Below are positions 7,963 to 17,744 of a stretch of DNA of 64,000 bases, piece after piece. The notes beneath the pieces were generated by a model. It was not told where the DNA came from. It saw only the letters and a list, made by a program, of their open reading frames with translations, and searched no databases. Source of the DNA: an uncultured Lachnospiraceae bacterium (GTDB lineage Bacteria; Bacillota; Clostridia; Lachnospirales; Lachnospiraceae); assembly GCA_947588845.1 (NCBI GenBank), contig CANQAR010000001.1, positions 62,001 to 126,000 of the forward strand, read 5' to 3'. The position numbers were made by a program, and so were the translations under genes. How positions within the stretch are numbered: the stretch's first letter is position 1; each line of letters starts with the position of its first letter.

Positions 7963-10530
7963 TCAGCTGCGGCCGCAGATCACATGATTTTTGACTCCGT
8001 CTACCCAGAGCCGGATATCGGACACTTCATAGACACGCAGAATGTCCGAGAGTTCCGCGTACTCAGGACATATTTTTCCAAACAGATTTTCCTGATCACA
8101 GAAATAATCACGCTCATAACGTCTGGTCCGGTAATCCCCGAAGACCGCGCCGTAGCAGATGTCAGCCTCAACGAGATCCTGGAACATATGGCTTCCGTAG
8201 CTGAGCTCCGGCATATAGCCTGCTCTCGTATCTGATACTTCGCAGATCGCGCAGAAACCGCAGATATCCACAAAGCGGACAGGGACGCCCAGTTCCGGCG
8301 AGGAGGTCCCGATGCGGCCCGGAACCGTCAGGAGCAGATTTTTTCCGCTGTTATTGTAATACCGGTTCACCGCGCCGATCGCGTCGGCGACAACCGGTTT
8401 TCTGACATGTTCGAATTCATAGTACGCCTTTGGTTCTACCTGGACAATCACGTCAATTTTTTTGTCGACAGATTTTCCCATTGAGGAATCTGTGATATCA
8501 AAAAAGACATCCTGCTCTTCCAGATCCGGAAGGACGATCATACCGCCTTCCTCTCCCACAAACAAAGGACGGCACTGCAGAAGATTTACAACAAAATCCT
8601 CCCCCTTGGCGAGGTTTACCGTATATTCAATGTCCACCGGATTCTCATAGGCATTCTGAAGACAATGCAGAATATCCTTCATCATCGACGTAAATCTCCG
8701 GTTTGCCAGAAGCCTCTGACAGCTCACAAAATAGACATCGCGGTAACGCCCGGTTTCCTGGAGACGTCCCTCCGCCTCGTAATCATGCTCCAGCACCGTA
8801 TTTTTGTACCAGTTCGGGAGAGACGGAAGCAGCTCTTCGAGCTTCACTTCGCAAAATTCATTTTTCATCATGTCAATGACGTCAATCCGATGCTGTGAGA
8901 ACCGGTGCTTATCCGCAATTTTCGTCAGCATTGTAACTTCCGGGCGGTCAAGATTTACGAGACGCGGATAATCATGCTCCGTCCGGTCAACAGCCTTTGT
9001 TCCAAGCCCCATGACGATGCGGAGCATCCCGGCAGCCGGATCCATATCCGGCATCCACTTGTAGGCGCTGTAACTGTATCCCACCCCTGCGACACACGGC
9101 AGATAATAATTTCCATAATAGGATCCCGAAACCCGCTGCACCAGAATCGCCATCTGCTCATCGCTGTTCGCAAGGCCTCTCATCCTGCGGTACTCCAGCG
9201 CGGACGGATCCATCGTACTTGCATAGACGGTCTTGACCGCCTGCTCAAAGACCTTCATACGCTCGTCAATGTCCCCCCGGTTCGGGCAGAACACGGATTC
9301 ATATTTTCCCGCGAAAGCATTGCCGAATCCATCTTCCAGCAGACTGGAGGAACGCACAATGATCGGATTCTGTCCAAAATATTCCAGCATGTTGCGGAAC
9401 TGTTCCCGTATGTTGTTGGGGAAGCCTCCGTTCAGCAGGGCAGTCTGCAGCTCGCCGGCCGCCTCCATATATCCTTCCTCCGTCTTCTGGCGGATTCTGG
9501 TCATCCAGCATCCGTTTGACACGATGTAGGTATAAAAGACATCCGATCCGATATAAAACGAATCGTGCTGTTCCATGTTGATCTCACATTCCGGCATGGT
9601 CTTCTCCACGATCTTGCGCGCAAGCAGCATCCCGCAGGCCTTGCCGCCGATCGAGCCGCTTCCGATCATCCGGTCGCGCAGCGCAAAATAATCGCCCGGT
9701 TCAAAATACTGCTTCAGCAGACGCTGCATCCTCTTATCATGCGTCATTGTGCTCTCAATAATCATATGTTCTGTTTCTTCCGTAAATGTCCCGTTCAGAT
9801 AGTCCATTTTCGCGCGCGACATAAACCGGTCGTGACTGTCGAACGACTGATCCTGCGTAAAGCGGGAAATCTTCTGGAGCAGATTATAGTACCGGCTTGT
9901 CTCCACTCCGTCGGTCAGAGGATGAAAACTGCCCGTCTCCGGGTCGTAGGAATGTGCCAGGAACATTGTGGAGGAATAGCGGTTCCAGACTTTCAGCGGG
10001 TGAAGGTACAGATTCTTTCCCTCGGAATAGACATCGAGCAGAAGCTGCGTCGTATCGCGGATGCGCGCCACCGCGTCAAAGGAATGTTTGCCGCGCATCA
10101 GCGGGAAAAATGCCACCGTATCAAGCTGGAACAGATAAGGACAGGTCACGCGGAAAAAATTGCCCATCATAAGATCCGTATACCAGGCAGACTGCAGTTC
10201 CGAGAGACTGTCAAAAACGTAAAATGCGTCGTATCCCTCTTCTGTGATCAGATTGTGGATCGCAACCGTGAACTGTTCAAAACCAAGATCCGGCTCAAAC
10301 CGGTGCACCTTCACGCCGTCCATCTCCGGAAGTATCGGAGGATGCTGCGCAAACCGGATATAATTGAGATTTCTTCCGTCGAGGACCGCCTGTTTTACAT
10401 ACGGCATGACAAAAAAACGAAATTCCTCCAGATCCGATACCTGCCATACTACATTGTCGCCGAGCCTGATGTAATCCAGAACCTGATCCATGCCCGGCAG
10501 TCCGCTTTTTATCTTGTCAAATGCTGCCAT
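7963..10530 (-). CDS. PEP/pyruvate-binding (PPDK_N, ATP-grasp) domain protein with a KaiC/RecA-like N-terminal region
   Basis: GSGSIGGKACGMLLARKIV and IIVRSSSLLEDGFGNAFAGKYESVFCPNRG (PPDK_N motifs); N-terminus KSGLPGMDQVLDYIRLGDNVVWQV resembles KaiC/RadA-type domains. Confidence 0.85.
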   Translation of the reverse strand: MAAFDKIKSGLPGMDQVLDYIRLGDNVVWQVSDLEEFRFFVMPYVKQAVLDGRNLNYIRFAQHPPILPEMDGVKVHRFEPDLGFEQFTVAIHNLITEEGYDAFYVFDSLSELQSAWYTDLMMGNFFRVTCPYLFQLDTVAFFPLMRGKHSFDAVARIRDTTQLLLDVYSEGKNLYLHPLKVWNRYSSTMFLAHSYDPETGSFHPLTDGVETSRYYNLLQKISRFTQDQSFDSHDRFMSRAKMDYLNGTFTEETEHMIIESTMTHDKRMQRLLKQYFEPGDYFALRDRMIGSGSIGGKACGMLLARKIVEKTMPECEINMEQHDSFYIGSDVFYTYIVSNGCWMTRIRQKTEEGYMEAAGELQTALLNGGFPNNIREQFRNMLEYFGQNPIIVRSSSLLEDGFGNAFAGKYESVFCPNRGDIDERMKVFEQAVKTVYASTMDPSALEYRRMRGLANSDEQMAILVQRVSGSYYGNYYLPCVAGVGYSYSAYKWMPDMDPAAGMLRIVMGLGTKAVDRTEHDYPRLVNLDRPEVTMLTKIADKHRFSQHRIDVIDMMKNEFCEVKLEELLPSLPNWYKNTVLEHDYEAEGRLQETGRYRDVYFVSCQRLLANRRFTSMMKDILHCLQNAYENPVDIEYTVNLAKGEDFVVNLLQCRPLFVGEEGGMIVLPDLEEQDVFFDITDSSMGKSVDKKIDVIVQVEPKAYYEFEHVRKPVVADAIGAVNRYYNNSGKNLLLTVPGRIGTSSPELGVPVRFVDICGFCAICEVSDTRAGYMPELSYGSHMFQDLVEADICYGAVFGDYRTRRYERDYFCDQENLFGKICPEYAELSDILRVYEVSDIRLWVDGVKNHVICGRS

Positions 10531-10854
10531 ATTTCTCCGCCTTTCCGAAAATAATTATTATAGGAATAAAAAAACACGCCAAAAAAATTTGACGCGCCCT
10601 TTCGTATCATAACTTAATCCTGTTATTCTTTTGTTGTATTGTGTGCCTTTCGGCTTATGTTTTTTTATTATCTCATGTTTTTTCTCAGCAGTCAAGTACC
10701 GGATCTGCAAACATCCTGTTTTTTTGATCATTTGTTACAGTTCTTATCTTTTATTCTGCAGTCAGTAATTTTATATTTTTTTTATTGGATTTTATATAAA
10801 ATTGTGATAGTATAAAAAGTACTATTCCCGGTTTTCTTTTCAGATTTCTGTTCT

Positions 10855-10939
10855 CTCACAGGAAATTTCATCCTGCGAGAGAAAAAGCCTCCGGCTGGAT
10901 GCACAGCTCGCAGAGAGGAAACTGCTGCTTCGCAGCCTG
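10855..10939 (+). repeat. Repeat family D, copy D1
   Basis: ctcacaggaaatttcatcctgcgagagaaaaagcctccggctggatgcacagctcgcagagaggaaactgctgcttcgcag is nearly identical to 35497-35580. Confidence 0.85.
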
Positions 10940-11064
10940 CTCGCGCGCAAAAAATGTCTTCTTCCCTCATGAGTGAGGGGCAGGGGAGTTGATATGCCGA
11001 AGGCATTTTTTTATTCAGAATCTGTAAGAAAGTACAGGAATGAAATGAAAAGGAGGTAACTGAT

Positions 11065-12432
11065 TTGAGTGAACTTCAATATTCTGAAATTACTCCCGAA
11101 CTGCTCCGGTTATCAAAGCTTTGCACCAGCGCGAGCGAGATCAACCCCGAGCTGTATTTTGAATACGACGTCAAACGAGGCCTGCGGGATCTTAACGGCA
11201 AAGGAGTCCTTGCCGGACTTACAGAGATTTCCGAAGTCTGCTCCAGGGAACTCATCGACGGAAAAGAGGTTCCCTGCCGCGGACAACTCTACTACCGCGG
11301 ACATAACATCCGGGATCTTGTAAAGGGTTTCATTTCTGAAGACCGGTTTGGTTATGAGGAGATCGCCTATCTTCTCCTGTTTGGAAAACTCCCGAAACGC
11401 AGAGAACTGGAAGAATTCTCCGGAATTCTTGCCCGCTACCGTCAGCAGCTTCCCTCCGGATTCGTCCGGGATATTATCATGAAAGCGCCGAGCAGCGATA
11501 TGATGAACACCCTTGCCCGCAGTGTTCTTACTTTATATTCCTATGATGACCGGGCTGACGATATATCAATCCCCAACGTTCTCCGCCAGTGTCTGCAGAT
11601 GATCAGCATTTTCCCTCTTCTCTCTGTATACGGTTATCAGACGTATCAGCATTATTACAACAATAAAAGCCTTTACATCCATTCCCCGCTCGAAGAACTT
11701 TCCTTTGCGGAGAACATTCTGCATATCCTGCGTCCGGACAGCAGTTATTCCGCTCTCGAGGCGAAAATTCTCGATCTCGCTCTCGTCCTGCACATGGAAC
11801 ACGGCGGAGGAAATAACTCTACTTTCACAACCCATGTTATATCTTCATCCGGCACGGATACGTATTCTGTCATGGCAGCGTCCCTTGGCTCGCTCAAAGG
11901 TCCGCGGCATGGCGGCGCCAACATAAAAGTAGCTCAGATGTTCGAGGATATGAAGAACAACATAAAGGACTGGGAAGATGAGGATGAGATCCGGAATTAT
12001 CTGCGGGCCCTGCTGAACCGCGACGCTTTCGACCATTCCGGACTGATTTATGGAATCGGACATGCCGTATATTCTCTCTCAGATCCGCGTGCCGAGATAT
12101 TCAAGTCCTTTGTCGGCAAACTGAGCGCCGAAAAGGGATGCGAACGGGAGTTTGCACTTGCTTCCACGGTGGAACGGCTTGCCCCCGAAGTGATCGGAGA
12201 AGTACGGAAAATTTACAAAGGCGTCAGCGCCAACGTGGATTTCTACAGCGGATTTGTCTACAACATGATGGATCTTCCGATGGAACTGTACACGCCGATC
12301 TTTGCCATGGCGCGTATTGTCGGCTGGAGCGCGCATCGGATTGAGGAGCTTGTCAATAACGGAAAGATCATCCGTCCGGCTTACCTGAACATCAAAGACC
12401 GTGTCAAATATATTCCTCTCGCGAAAAGATAA
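11065..12432 (+). CDS. gltA: Citrate/2-methylcitrate synthase
   Basis: YYRGHNIRDLVKGFISEDRFGYEEIAYLLLFGKLP; HMEHGGGNNSTFTTHVISSSGTDTYSVMAASLGSLKGPRHGGAN; GIGHAVYSLSDPRAEI. Confidence 0.94.
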   Translation: MSELQYSEITPELLRLSKLCTSASEINPELYFEYDVKRGLRDLNGKGVLAGLTEISEVCSRELIDGKEVPCRGQLYYRGHNIRDLVKGFISEDRFGYEEIAYLLLFGKLPKRRELEEFSGILARYRQQLPSGFVRDIIMKAPSSDMMNTLARSVLTLYSYDDRADDISIPNVLRQCLQMISIFPLLSVYGYQTYQHYYNNKSLYIHSPLEELSFAENILHILRPDSSYSALEAKILDLALVLHMEHGGGNNSTFTTHVISSSGTDTYSVMAASLGSLKGPRHGGANIKVAQMFEDMKNNIKDWEDEDEIRNYLRALLNRDAFDHSGLIYGIGHAVYSLSDPRAEIFKSFVGKLSAEKGCEREFALASTVERLAPEVIGEVRKIYKGVSANVDFYSGFVYNMMDLPMELYTPIFAMARIVGWSAHRIEELVNNGKIIRPAYLNIKDRVKYIPLAKR

Positions 12433-12434
12433 TT

Positions 12435-12495
12435 TTCGCGCCGGGTGCCTCATTCCAGAAGGGAAGAACTCCCTGTGAGGCAGAAACCCGGCGCG
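12435..12495 (+). terminator. Large stem-loop after gltA (CGCGCCGGGT-GCCTCA...TGAGGC-ACCCGGCGCG)
   Basis: Long inverted repeat immediately downstream of the gltA stop; T-run only weak. Confidence 0.5.
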
Positions 12496-12560
12496 TGTCG
12501 GCCTGTTTTTCTGCGTCTTTTATTTTCGGATACGCTTCCGGGCATTTTGTACCGGACAGC

Positions 12561-12926
12561 TTATTTTTTCAGTCCCCAGTACTTCTCCACCGCTTTTTTT
12601 ACGGTTATCCCGTACCAGACGAGAATGATCAGGAAAAGCAACGTGATTACAAGATACGCGTTCTCCGAGAGAATCCCCATGTAATCCACCGCAAGCCCAA
12701 GCAGCCCGCTCAGAAGGCAGATAATTCCAAGCAGCATAAACCGGGGGCTCACGTGGTTGATATAGCCGTCTTTGTCCAGACATTTTTCCGGATCAATCCC
12801 CTGCGGAAGAAACATTCCGCCCCGGATCTCGCGCGTTGTCTTCATCTGAAACCACGTATACAGAATATACCCTCCGAAAATCGTAATCAGCACATCAAAG
12901 ATTCCGCTGACTGAAGATGTTCCCAT
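12561..12926 (-). CDS. Small integral membrane protein, unknown function
   Basis: 121 aa with two or more hydrophobic helices; clear RBS-like ggaaaggagaaaaat upstream. Confidence 0.75.
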   Translation of the reverse strand: MGTSSVSGIFDVLITIFGGYILYTWFQMKTTREIRGGMFLPQGIDPEKCLDKDGYINHVSPRFMLLGIICLLSGLLGLAVDYMGILSENAYLVITLLFLIILVWYGITVKKAVEKYWGLKK

Positions 12927-12949
12927 ATTTTTCTCCTTTCCACAATCCT

Positions 12950-14437
12950 TCAGGAGAGAAGGAATCGCTTCACCGCCGCTTCCATCTCGTTTATTTCAAT
13001 CACCTGATCATGGAGCACCGAAGCTGTCCGGATTTCCTCGATCGCAGCAGGTATTTTAACGCCGCTGGTATCTGAAAGCCGGTCGATCAGTTCAAAATCT
13101 CCCAGACCTGCACAGGACGGGTCAATCGCCTGCATAACGCTGCGCGCAAATTTATATGGACTCGCCGTCGAAGCGATGACTGATTTTGCACTGTCTCCGG
13201 ATGTCTGACGATAGCTGTGATACACATGGGAGGCCACCGCCGTATGGGTATCAATCACATAATGCTCCTTCTCATACAGACGTCTGATCTCATCAGCCGT
13301 CTGTTCTTCCGTCGCATACCCTCCGACGAAATCAGAGAGACCTGTTTTCATCTCTTCCGTGATTCTGTAGGAACCTGTCTTTGTGAGAGCTTCCATAAAA
13401 GCGGCATTTTTTTCGGCATCCTCTCCCGCAATCCGGTAAATCAGACGTTCCAGATTGCTTGAGATCAGAATATCCATGGACGGAGACGAAGTCAGGTGAA
13501 ACTCTCTGTTCCTGTCGTACACTCCGCTTTCAAAAAAATCAAACAGAACTTTATTTTCATTGGAAGCACAGATCAGTCTGCCGATCGGGAGCCCCATGTT
13601 CTTTGCGTAAAACGCAGCAAGTATGTTCCCGAAATTTCCGGTCGGAACAACCACATTGATCTTCTCGCCTTCCGCAATCTTTCCCATGGAAAGCAGTCTG
13701 CCGTAAGCGTAGACATAGTAGACAACCTGCGGAACCAGCCTGCCGATGTTGATCGAGTTCGCAGAGGAAAAACAGAATCCTTTCTGATCAAGCTCTTTTT
13801 TCAATTCACGGTCCGCAAATAACTTCTTTACCCCGGTCTGCGCGTCGTCAAAGTTTCCTCTGATTCCGATAACACAGGTATTTTTCCCCTTCTGTGTCAC
13901 CATCTGGCGCTCCTGTATCGGACTCACGCCGTTCTTCGGATAAAATACGATGATTCTCGTCCCCGGCACATCGGCAAATCCGGCCAGCGCCGCCTTGCCT
14001 GTATCGCCGGAAGTAGCCGTCAGAATCACGATCTCATGTTTCTCCTGATTTTTGGCAGCGGCTGTCGTCATCAGATAAGGAAGTATCGAGAGCGCCATAT
14101 CCTTGAACGCAATCGTTGACCCATGGAATAATTCAAGATAATATGCTCCATCCGCCTCTCTCAGCGGAGCAATCTCCTCCGTATCAAACTTGCTGTCGTA
14201 CGCGTGGCTGATGCAGTATCTGAGCTCCTCCTCGGTGTAATCCGTAAGAAATTTTTTCATGACCGCAAGCGCCGTCTCCTGATAAGTCATATCCGCAAGT
14301 TCCGAAAGCGGAATATCCAGCGCGGGAATCTGCTCCGGAACATACAGTCCGCCATCCTCAGCCAGACCATTCAGGACCGCCCGGGATGCCGTCACCTGAT
14401 TTTGTGCATTTCTTGTACTTTTGTACATGATATCCAT
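12950..14437 (-). CDS. thrC: Threonine synthase
   Basis: MDIMYKSTRNAQNQVTASRAVLNGLAEDGGLYVPE...FHGSTIAFKDMALSILPYL...LTATSGDTGKAAL. Start set at MDIMYKS because the ORF-track extension overlaps repeat copy A2. Confidence 0.95.
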   Translation of the reverse strand: MDIMYKSTRNAQNQVTASRAVLNGLAEDGGLYVPEQIPALDIPLSELADMTYQETALAVMKKFLTDYTEEELRYCISHAYDSKFDTEEIAPLREADGAYYLELFHGSTIAFKDMALSILPYLMTTAAAKNQEKHEIVILTATSGDTGKAALAGFADVPGTRIIVFYPKNGVSPIQERQMVTQKGKNTCVIGIRGNFDDAQTGVKKLFADRELKKELDQKGFCFSSANSINIGRLVPQVVYYVYAYGRLLSMGKIAEGEKINVVVPTGNFGNILAAFYAKNMGLPIGRLICASNENKVLFDFFESGVYDRNREFHLTSSPSMDILISSNLERLIYRIAGEDAEKNAAFMEALTKTGSYRITEEMKTGLSDFVGGYATEEQTADEIRRLYEKEHYVIDTHTAVASHVYHSYRQTSGDSAKSVIASTASPYKFARSVMQAIDPSCAGLGDFELIDRLSDTSGVKIPAAIEEIRTASVLHDQVIEINEMEAAVKRFLLS

Positions 14438-14467
14438 TCTGTCATCCACCCTTTTCTTTTCTGTCTT

Positions 14468-14544
14468 ATGCGCAGGCCCCATATGGAGAATAATGCGGGC
14501 CGCGCGGGCGAGCAGGAGGAAAAACCGTTTCCTGCCCGATTTTT
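14468..14544 (+). repeat. Repeat family A, copy A2 (degenerate first hairpin)
   Basis: atgcgcaggccccatatggagaataatgcgggccgcgcgggcgagcaggaggaaaaaccgtttcctgcccgattttt. Confidence 0.7.
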
Positions 14545-14688
14545 ACAGCGGCAGCGCTGCAGCCGGATATCCGCTTCATCTGCCGCCGGCATGTTTCCCA
14601 TCATAACACATGAAAAGAACTGTTGCAACAACAGAATGCCCTGCAGCCAATACCGGCCTGCTCTTTAGAGACAGGAACCATAACTTTT

Positions 14689-15612
14689 TTATTCTGCGAA
14701 GGTGTAGTATTCATGTCCTCCATATTCGAACAGTTTCACCAGAGAATTGTCAAACCAGGCCGTGCTTGACGCCTCCGAAGAATCTCTTGCCAGGAAAAAA
14801 AGCGCTCCCTGCGAATAATCCTCTCCCGCAAGTACACGGTCGACAGCCTCAATGGTCGATTCCGTGACGACACAGTTATAAATCCTGCCGTCCTGCGTTG
14901 GCTGAAACTGCGCGGCTCCTCCTGTCTTCTGCCAGATTACCTCTGAGATCGTATCAGGAAAACGTGCGTCCGCAACGCGGTTCAGAACAACACCCGCAAC
15001 AATCATCTTGCTTTTGACATCTCCTCCGGTCGCCTCCGCCTCCACAAGCCTGAGCAGCGTATCATAATCATCCTTCGATATGCGGCTGGCTTCCACCATC
15101 TTTACAGCGTAATATCCGACTTCAGAAACCTTTTTCGATCCCTGCTCCATCATCGCCTGATGGAACAAAAGCTTGGGAACTCCGTTAAGACCTGCAAGAA
15201 CCTCACTGCCGTCATCTGTCACGTGGTAAATACTGACATTTCTTGAATAATCTTCCATATCAGTCACACTGTTTACAACACCCATCAGACCGGCCTGAAA
15301 ATTTTCCTGAAATCCGTTTTCTCCTGATCTCGCGTTCACCGTGTATACTTTTCCGCTGTTCCCGGTCCTGTACCCGGAAACCGCGAACGCCACTGCTCCG
15401 ACCATAGCGATACCTGCAAAAATCAGGGAAATATCTCTCAGATAAAATCTGACAATGCGCTGTAAAAAACCAGGAAATGTCCTTTTTTTTCTTTTTCTCG
15501 GCCTCATCTTGTACTCCTGCTTCATATATGTGATTACGTCAGAATGTCTCCTATTCAGTTTCATTTTCTGCAGCGTATCTATATTATATATAATGTCGGT
15601 TCTTCCTGTCAA
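14689..15612 (-). CDS. SleB-type cell wall hydrolase with N-terminal TM anchor
   Basis: LLRLVEAEATGGDVKSKMIVAGVVLNRVADARFPDTISEVIWQKTGGAAQFQPTQDGRIY matches the Hydrolase_2/SleB family; TM helix near the N-terminus. Confidence 0.88.
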   Translation of the reverse strand: MTGRTDIIYNIDTLQKMKLNRRHSDVITYMKQEYKMRPRKRKKRTFPGFLQRIVRFYLRDISLIFAGIAMVGAVAFAVSGYRTGNSGKVYTVNARSGENGFQENFQAGLMGVVNSVTDMEDYSRNVSIYHVTDDGSEVLAGLNGVPKLLFHQAMMEQGSKKVSEVGYYAVKMVEASRISKDDYDTLLRLVEAEATGGDVKSKMIVAGVVLNRVADARFPDTISEVIWQKTGGAAQFQPTQDGRIYNCVVTESTIEAVDRVLAGEDYSQGALFFLARDSSEASSTAWFDNSLVKLFEYGGHEYYTFAE

Positions 15613-15845
15613 TACTTCGTTTACAGTTTCGTAATATTTTATTTGAGCGCCAAAATATCGGGCCTTGTTACTGTAAATAATATATAATTTTTTAAGATTT
15701 TATCTGCTTGTTTTTATATATATTCCCTATATTGAAAATATTGCTTTGTCAATATGCACAAACACTCTGATTTGATTTTTTACGACAATATAAAAATATG
15801 TTTTCATTTTTTAATATTTAGTTAATATTTACGTAATATTATAAA

Positions 15846-15932
15846 AATCGGGCAGGAGGCGTTTTTTTCCTCACTGCCCGCCGCGCGGCCCAGGTGCTGC
15901 GTCAGCAGCTGGTTTCCCTGCCTGGGCCTGCC
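15846..15932 (-). repeat. Repeat family A, copy A3 (minus orientation)
   Basis: Reverse complement reads GGCAGGCCCAGGCAGGGAAACCAGCTGCTGACGCAGCACCTGGGCCGCGCGGCGGGCAGTGAGGAAAAAAACGCCTCCTGCCCGATTTT: two hairpins plus T-run; may serve as the leuA terminator. Confidence 0.85.
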
Positions 15933-15954
15933 CTCATTCTGTCCTGTATCCGGT

Positions 15955-17631
15955 TTATGCCTGTTTTGCATGCGACTCAGACATGTGATTGATCGCCGTC
16001 AGAAGGGCGTCGATGGACGCACGGATAATATCCACATCGAGACCTGCTCCCCAGTGAATCTTTCCGCTCTTGTCACGGATTCCGACATACGCAATCGCCC
16101 GGGAACTTGAACTCTGCTCAAGCGCATGCTCCTCATATGTCACAAGATCGTATTCCAGTCGGAAATGACGTTTCATCGCATTGCTGACCGCGTTCAGACG
16201 GCCGTTTCCGGAAGCAACGATGACGCTTTTCTTATTGTTGTACGTAGCAGTTACCTCGGCGATAATTCCGTTGTGCTGCTTGAAATGTACCTCGTCAATC
16301 TTGTACGGTACGGTAATGTTCTCGAATTTTTCCTTAAACAGCTTGAAAATTTCTTCCGGTGAAAGCTCTTTCTGACGCAGATCAGAGGCCTCCTTCGCGA
16401 TATAGCCCATTGCCTCGCGCATCTTCTTCGGAAGCTTCAGTCCGTAATGCTGCTCAAGAATATAGCCTACGCCGCCCTTGCCGGACTGACTGTTGATCCG
16501 GATGACATCCGCATCGTAGGATCTTCCGATATCGGTCGGATCGATCGGCAGATACGGCACAGTCCAGAGCTCGCTGTGATTCTCCTCGCGGTATTTCATT
16601 CCTTTCGCGATCGCATCCTGATGAGAGCCGGAGAAAGCGGCAAAAACGAGCGCTCCGCTGTACGGACTTCTCTCATCCACCTTCATGCCTGTGTAGCTTT
16701 CATAGGACTCAGATATATTCGTCATATCTGTAAAATCCAGCTCCGGATCAACTCCCTGCGCATACATGTTCATTGCCAGCGTGACAATGTCCACATTTCC
16801 TGTACGCTCTCCGTTTCCAAACAGCGTCCCCTCAATACGGTCCGCTCCTGCCAGAAGGCCCATCTCCGCGTCGGAGATTCCGCAGCCGCGGTCATTGTGC
16901 GGATGAAGGGAAAGAACAACGTTTTCACGGTATTTCAGGTTGTCGTTTACGTACTCAATCTGACTCGCGTATACATGCGGCATCGACATCTGCACGGTAC
17001 TCGGAAGATTGATGATCGCTTTTCTGTCCGCGGTCGGCTGCCATACGTCAAGCACCGCGTTGCAGACTTCCACCGCATAATCCACTTCCGTGCCGGTAAA
17101 GCTCTCCGGGCTGTACTCAAACCGATAGCCTGCGTGAGCCTCCTCCGCCAGTTCTTTCAAAAGCTTTGCTCCATCCACCGCGATCTGGAGAATCTCTTCT
17201 TTCGATTTGCGGAACACCTGCTCCCGCTGTGCGAGAGAAGTAGAATTGTACACGTGAACGATCGCTTTCTTTGCCCCCTTAAGCGCTTCAAATGTCTTGC
17301 GGATGATATGATCGCGGGCCTGCGTGAGCACCTGGATCGTCACATCGTCCGGAATCAGATTCTGCTCGATCAGCGCGCGCAAAAACTGATATTCCGTATC
17401 GGAAGCTGCCGGAAAGCCTACCTCGATCTCCTTGAAGCCAATCCTGACCAGAAGCTTGAAGAAATTGATTTTCTGCTCCAGAGACATTGGAACCACAAGC
17501 GCCTGGTTGCCGTCACGCAGGTCGACGCTGCACCAGACGGGGGCATGATCGACATATTCTTTTTCCGTCCACTTCATGCTGCGGACCGGAGGCATAAAAT
17601 ACTGTCTTGTGTACTTTCTGTAATTCATCAT
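15955..17631 (-). CDS. leuA: 2-isopropylmalate synthase (LeuA type 2 architecture)
   Basis: MMNYRKYTRQYFMPPVRSMKWTEKEYVDHAPVWCSVDLRDGNQALVVPMS; LHPHNDRGCGISDAEMGLLAGADRIEGTLFGNGERTGNVD. Confidence 0.96.
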   Translation of the reverse strand: MMNYRKYTRQYFMPPVRSMKWTEKEYVDHAPVWCSVDLRDGNQALVVPMSLEQKINFFKLLVRIGFKEIEVGFPAASDTEYQFLRALIEQNLIPDDVTIQVLTQARDHIIRKTFEALKGAKKAIVHVYNSTSLAQREQVFRKSKEEILQIAVDGAKLLKELAEEAHAGYRFEYSPESFTGTEVDYAVEVCNAVLDVWQPTADRKAIINLPSTVQMSMPHVYASQIEYVNDNLKYRENVVLSLHPHNDRGCGISDAEMGLLAGADRIEGTLFGNGERTGNVDIVTLAMNMYAQGVDPELDFTDMTNISESYESYTGMKVDERSPYSGALVFAAFSGSHQDAIAKGMKYREENHSELWTVPYLPIDPTDIGRSYDADVIRINSQSGKGGVGYILEQHYGLKLPKKMREAMGYIAKEASDLRQKELSPEEIFKLFKEKFENITVPYKIDEVHFKQHNGIIAEVTATYNNKKSVIVASGNGRLNAVSNAMKRHFRLEYDLVTYEEHALEQSSSSRAIAYVGIRDKSGKIHWGAGLDVDIIRASIDALLTAINHMSESHAKQA

Positions 17632-17744
17632 ATTCTTTTTCTCCTTTTTCTGAAATTTTCTCTGGCTTTGGTTACTGGATATCTGAAATCATTTATTTCC
17701 GCGAACAATGAACCGTTACGGACAGTGTCCGCTCTCCAATGACA

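Noticed and set aside
10560-10610. aacacgccaaaaaaatttgacgcgcc as a terminator hairpin upstream of the PPDK_N gene
   Set aside because: The GC blocks are not complementary on inspection, so no stable stem.
10734-10743. GTTACAGTTC resembling the family B terminal repeat
   Set aside because: Ten-nucleotide match only; the following sequence does not align with the element.
16447-17742. 431-aa + strand ORF opposite leuA (likewise 3302-4234, 20539-21879, 28286-29587, 46864-48066, 51158-52531)
   Set aside because: Antisense shadows of well-recognised genes; compositionally biased translations with no recognisable motifs.
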